Assembly (NCBI GenBank): GCA_003054495.1
Contig: CP028514.1
Coordinates: 1,279,501-1,343,500 of the forward strand
Direction of reading: 5' to 3'
From: Carboxydocella thermautotrophica
Lineage (GTDB): Bacteria > Bacillota > GCA-003054495 > Carboxydocellales > Carboxydocellaceae
Length of the DNA: 64,000 nt
The notes under the pieces are model-generated. The model was not told where the DNA came from and searched no databases. It was given only the letters and a program-made list of their open reading frames with translations. Below are positions 62,484 to 64,000 of this stretch, one piece after another (positions within the stretch are counted from its first letter, which is position 1; each line of letters starts with the position of its first letter). The position numbers and the translations under genes are program-made.

Positions 62484-63464
62484 ATGGCCGTAAAAGAACT
62501 GCTAATAGTTGTTCTGATCGGGCTGATAATTGTGGGAATATTTGTTAATATTTATCAGCTTGACCTGAAAGAATTTTTCCTCGAAAGCTTATTGGGACTG
62601 GTGTCACCAAATAAATATGCGGAAGTAGAAAGCAAAAAAAACTTAATTAATCGCATTCCACGAGAGTTTAAGGTGTGCCTGGACTGCCACGATACGCTTG
62701 TGCAAAAACTGCAGGAAAAAAACATTCATCTTCCGGCAGTAATGGGTCAATGCGGAGTTTGTCATGTTGTAACTGGCCATCCTGGAGCCAGTGCTCAGTA
62801 CACTTTACCTTTAAATGAATTATGTTTTACCTGCCATAATCGGATCTGGGATAAACAAAATCAATATCAACACAGACCTTTTGAGCTGGGCAAATGTGCG
62901 GATTGTCATGATCCCCATGGTTCTCCAAATCAATATAATCTGCGCCTGGTACCGCAGTTATTGTGCAATACCTGTCATAATATGGGGATTAGATATGGTA
63001 AATACAAAGTTCAGCATCCGCCGTTTGCAACTAACCAGTGTCTCGGTTGTCATTATCCTCACAGCTCACCTTATCCCAAAAACCTCAGAGCTCCAGTAAA
63101 CGGGCTCTGTAACACCTGTCACTTTGCTACATTGCCGGGCCAATACGCACTTGTTAAACATCCTCCTTTTCGGGATGGACGCTGCATTGAGTGTCATCAT
63201 CCCCATGCTTCGGATAATATGCGAATGTTAAGAAAGCCCATCCCATACCTGTGCTTGAATTGTCACGATAATGAAAGGCAAATCGGCTGGTATAAAAAAA
63301 TGCATCCTTATGGCGAGAAGTTTCCAGATCGCGCTGAAGGAGGTAGCGTCACTTGTTTAAGTTGCCATCATCCCCATGGTACTGGTAATCCCAGGATGTG
63401 GCGACGACCTGGAAATTACCTGTGTTTTGGATGTCATCGCAATAAAATGGAGCCGATGAGGTGA
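62484..63464 (+). CDS. Membrane-anchored undecahaem c-type cytochrome
   Basis: The 326-residue protein has one N-terminal helix (about residues 4-23) and eleven CXXCH motifs, several in the doubled pattern (CADCHDPHGS, then CNTCH; CLGCHYPHSS, then CNTCH; CIECHHPHAS, then CLNCH; CLSCHHPHGT, then CFGCH). This CxxCHxPH repeat is common in extracellular and periplasmic electron carriers. It lies between the 12-haem gene and a TPR protein and is likely the next step of the same chain. Confidence 0.93.
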   Translation: MAVKELLIVVLIGLIIVGIFVNIYQLDLKEFFLESLLGLVSPNKYAEVESKKNLINRIPREFKVCLDCHDTLVQKLQEKNIHLPAVMGQCGVCHVVTGHPGASAQYTLPLNELCFTCHNRIWDKQNQYQHRPFELGKCADCHDPHGSPNQYNLRLVPQLLCNTCHNMGIRYGKYKVQHPPFATNQCLGCHYPHSSPYPKNLRAPVNGLCNTCHFATLPGQYALVKHPPFRDGRCIECHHPHASDNMRMLRKPIPYLCLNCHDNERQIGWYKKMHPYGEKFPDRAEGGSVTCLSCHHPHGTGNPRMWRRPGNYLCFGCHRNKMEPMR

Positions 63465-63469
63465 AAAAT

Positions 63470-64000
63470 ATGGACTTACAGCCTCAAGAAAACATTATTC
63501 CGCTAAACCGCGCAATCATCTATTTGACCATTCTCATAATAACCGGTCTGTTAGTATTCTATTCTATTGGTAAATTTCTGTTCTGGAACAAACCAGAATT
63601 CCAGTCCAAAACCGAATATGATCTCGCAGTTGCCATGGAAAATGTAAAAAAATATCCGCAAAACGCGCTATTACGGGTTGAACTGGGCTGGGCCTTTGCA
63701 CAGGCCGGTAATTATGATCGGGCCCTGGAAGAATACCAGAATGCTTTAAAAATTGATAAGAAGAACGTTGCAGCTAAATATAATATGGCCTTGATTTATC
63801 TGCAAAAAAATCAAGATCAAAAAGCGGTTAAATTACTCGAAGAACTTATCAAGGAAAGGCCAGCCTTTACAGAAGCCAGACTTACACTGGGCGAATACTA
63901 CCTGCAGACTAAAAAGTATGATGATGCTTTAAAGCATTTTCATTTTGTGCTAAAGGCTAACCCTGGCACAGTAGACTATATCTATTTGATAGGTCAAGCG
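63470..64000 (+). CDS. Membrane-anchored TPR protein, 3' end outside window
   Basis: The frame runs from ATG 63470 (GAGGTG before it) to the window edge, with 177 codons visible. It has a signal-anchor helix (about residues 16-38) and then at least three tetratricopeptide repeats (AFAQAGNYDRALEEYQNALK, NMALIYLQKNQDQKAVKLLE, TLGEYYLQTKKYDDALKHF). TPR proteins scaffold partners; here an assembly or haem-maturation role for the multihaem cytochromes is inferred from position. Confidence 0.88.
   Translation, partial: MDLQPQENIIPLNRAIIYLTILIITGLLVFYSIGKFLFWNKPEFQSKTEYDLAVAMENVKKYPQNALLRVELGWAFAQAGNYDRALEEYQNALKIDKKNVAAKYNMALIYLQKNQDQKAVKLLEELIKERPAFTEARLTLGEYYLQTKKYDDALKHFHFVLKANPGTVDYIYLIGQA

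Noticed and set aside
1-64000. CRISPR array, prophage, IS elements, rRNA or tRNA genes
   Set aside because: No regularly spaced repeats, transposases, phage structural genes or RNA-gene signatures were seen on either strand.

Overview
The window is one co-directional block: every gene I can support is on the + strand. It looks like the chromosome of an anaerobic, probably spore-forming Clostridia/Peptococcaceae-type Firmicute, of the Thermincola or Carboxydocella kind; this placement is inference from gene content. The grounds are strong GGAGG ribosome sites with many GTG/TTG starts, a Bacillus-like ylxM-ffh-rpsP-rimM-trmD-rplS-lepB-rbgA-rnhB order, Spo0A-box-like sites, a YabG-like fragment, futalosine menaquinone synthesis, selenocysteine machinery, a tungsten-type aldehyde oxidoreductase, an 11-subunit complex I and multihaem cytochromes. 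No gene-free stretch exceeds about 200 bases. I see no rRNA, tRNA, IS element, prophage or CRISPR array.

Layout. 1-2.7 kb: end of an FAH-family hydrolase, speD, and an HdrC/HdrB-like pair. 2.8-9.5 kb: menaquinone operon (degenerate prenyl synthase homologue, ubiD, ubiA, ubiX, mqnE, mqnA, mqnC), then tatA-tatC. 10.4-15.9 kb: selA, selB, a LysR regulator and a duplicated JAMM-like protein. 15.9-23.7 kb: ftsY, then mtnP-mtnA-ahcY-AOR-class II aldolase-MTA/SAH deaminase, which reads as an oxygen-independent route for disposing of methylthioadenosine and recycling SAH. 23.8-29.5 kb: a DUF2600 (YtpB-like) protein, a LytS/LytR pair, a CstA transporter and a small CC-motif protein. 29.5-36.0 kb: SRP/ribosome/tRNA-modification operons. 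36.1-40.0 kb: an AT-rich cassette that splits rbgA from rnhB. It has an unknown protein, a LytS-like kinase, MetV-like and MetF-like proteins and a LytTR regulator. 40.2-43.3 kb: rnhB, ylqG-like, flhB2-like and an HD-GYP gene. 43.4-53.1 kb: nuoABCDHIJKLMN without nuoEFG. 53.1-56.2 kb: yraN, an HDOD gene, comM and a stand-alone YabG N-terminal-like ORF. 56.3-58.2 kb: a frameshifted cysteine-rich PAS kinase and a NarL-type regulator. 58.4-64.0 kb: a respiratory operon with a small membrane protein, Rieske protein, cytochrome b6, subunit IV fused to three cytochrome c domains, a 12-haem and an 11-haem cytochrome, and a truncated TPR protein.

How they fit together. Menaquinone made by the mqn operon can be reduced by the nuo complex and reoxidised by the Rieske/b6/IV-c complex. 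That complex could pass electrons to 26 predicted c-type haems encoded in three consecutive genes. TatA/TatC can export the Rieske protein. The two LytS/LytTR systems flank carbon functions (CstA; methylene-THF reductase). The selA/selB locus shows that the organism decodes UGA as selenocysteine, although I found no selenoprotein in the window.
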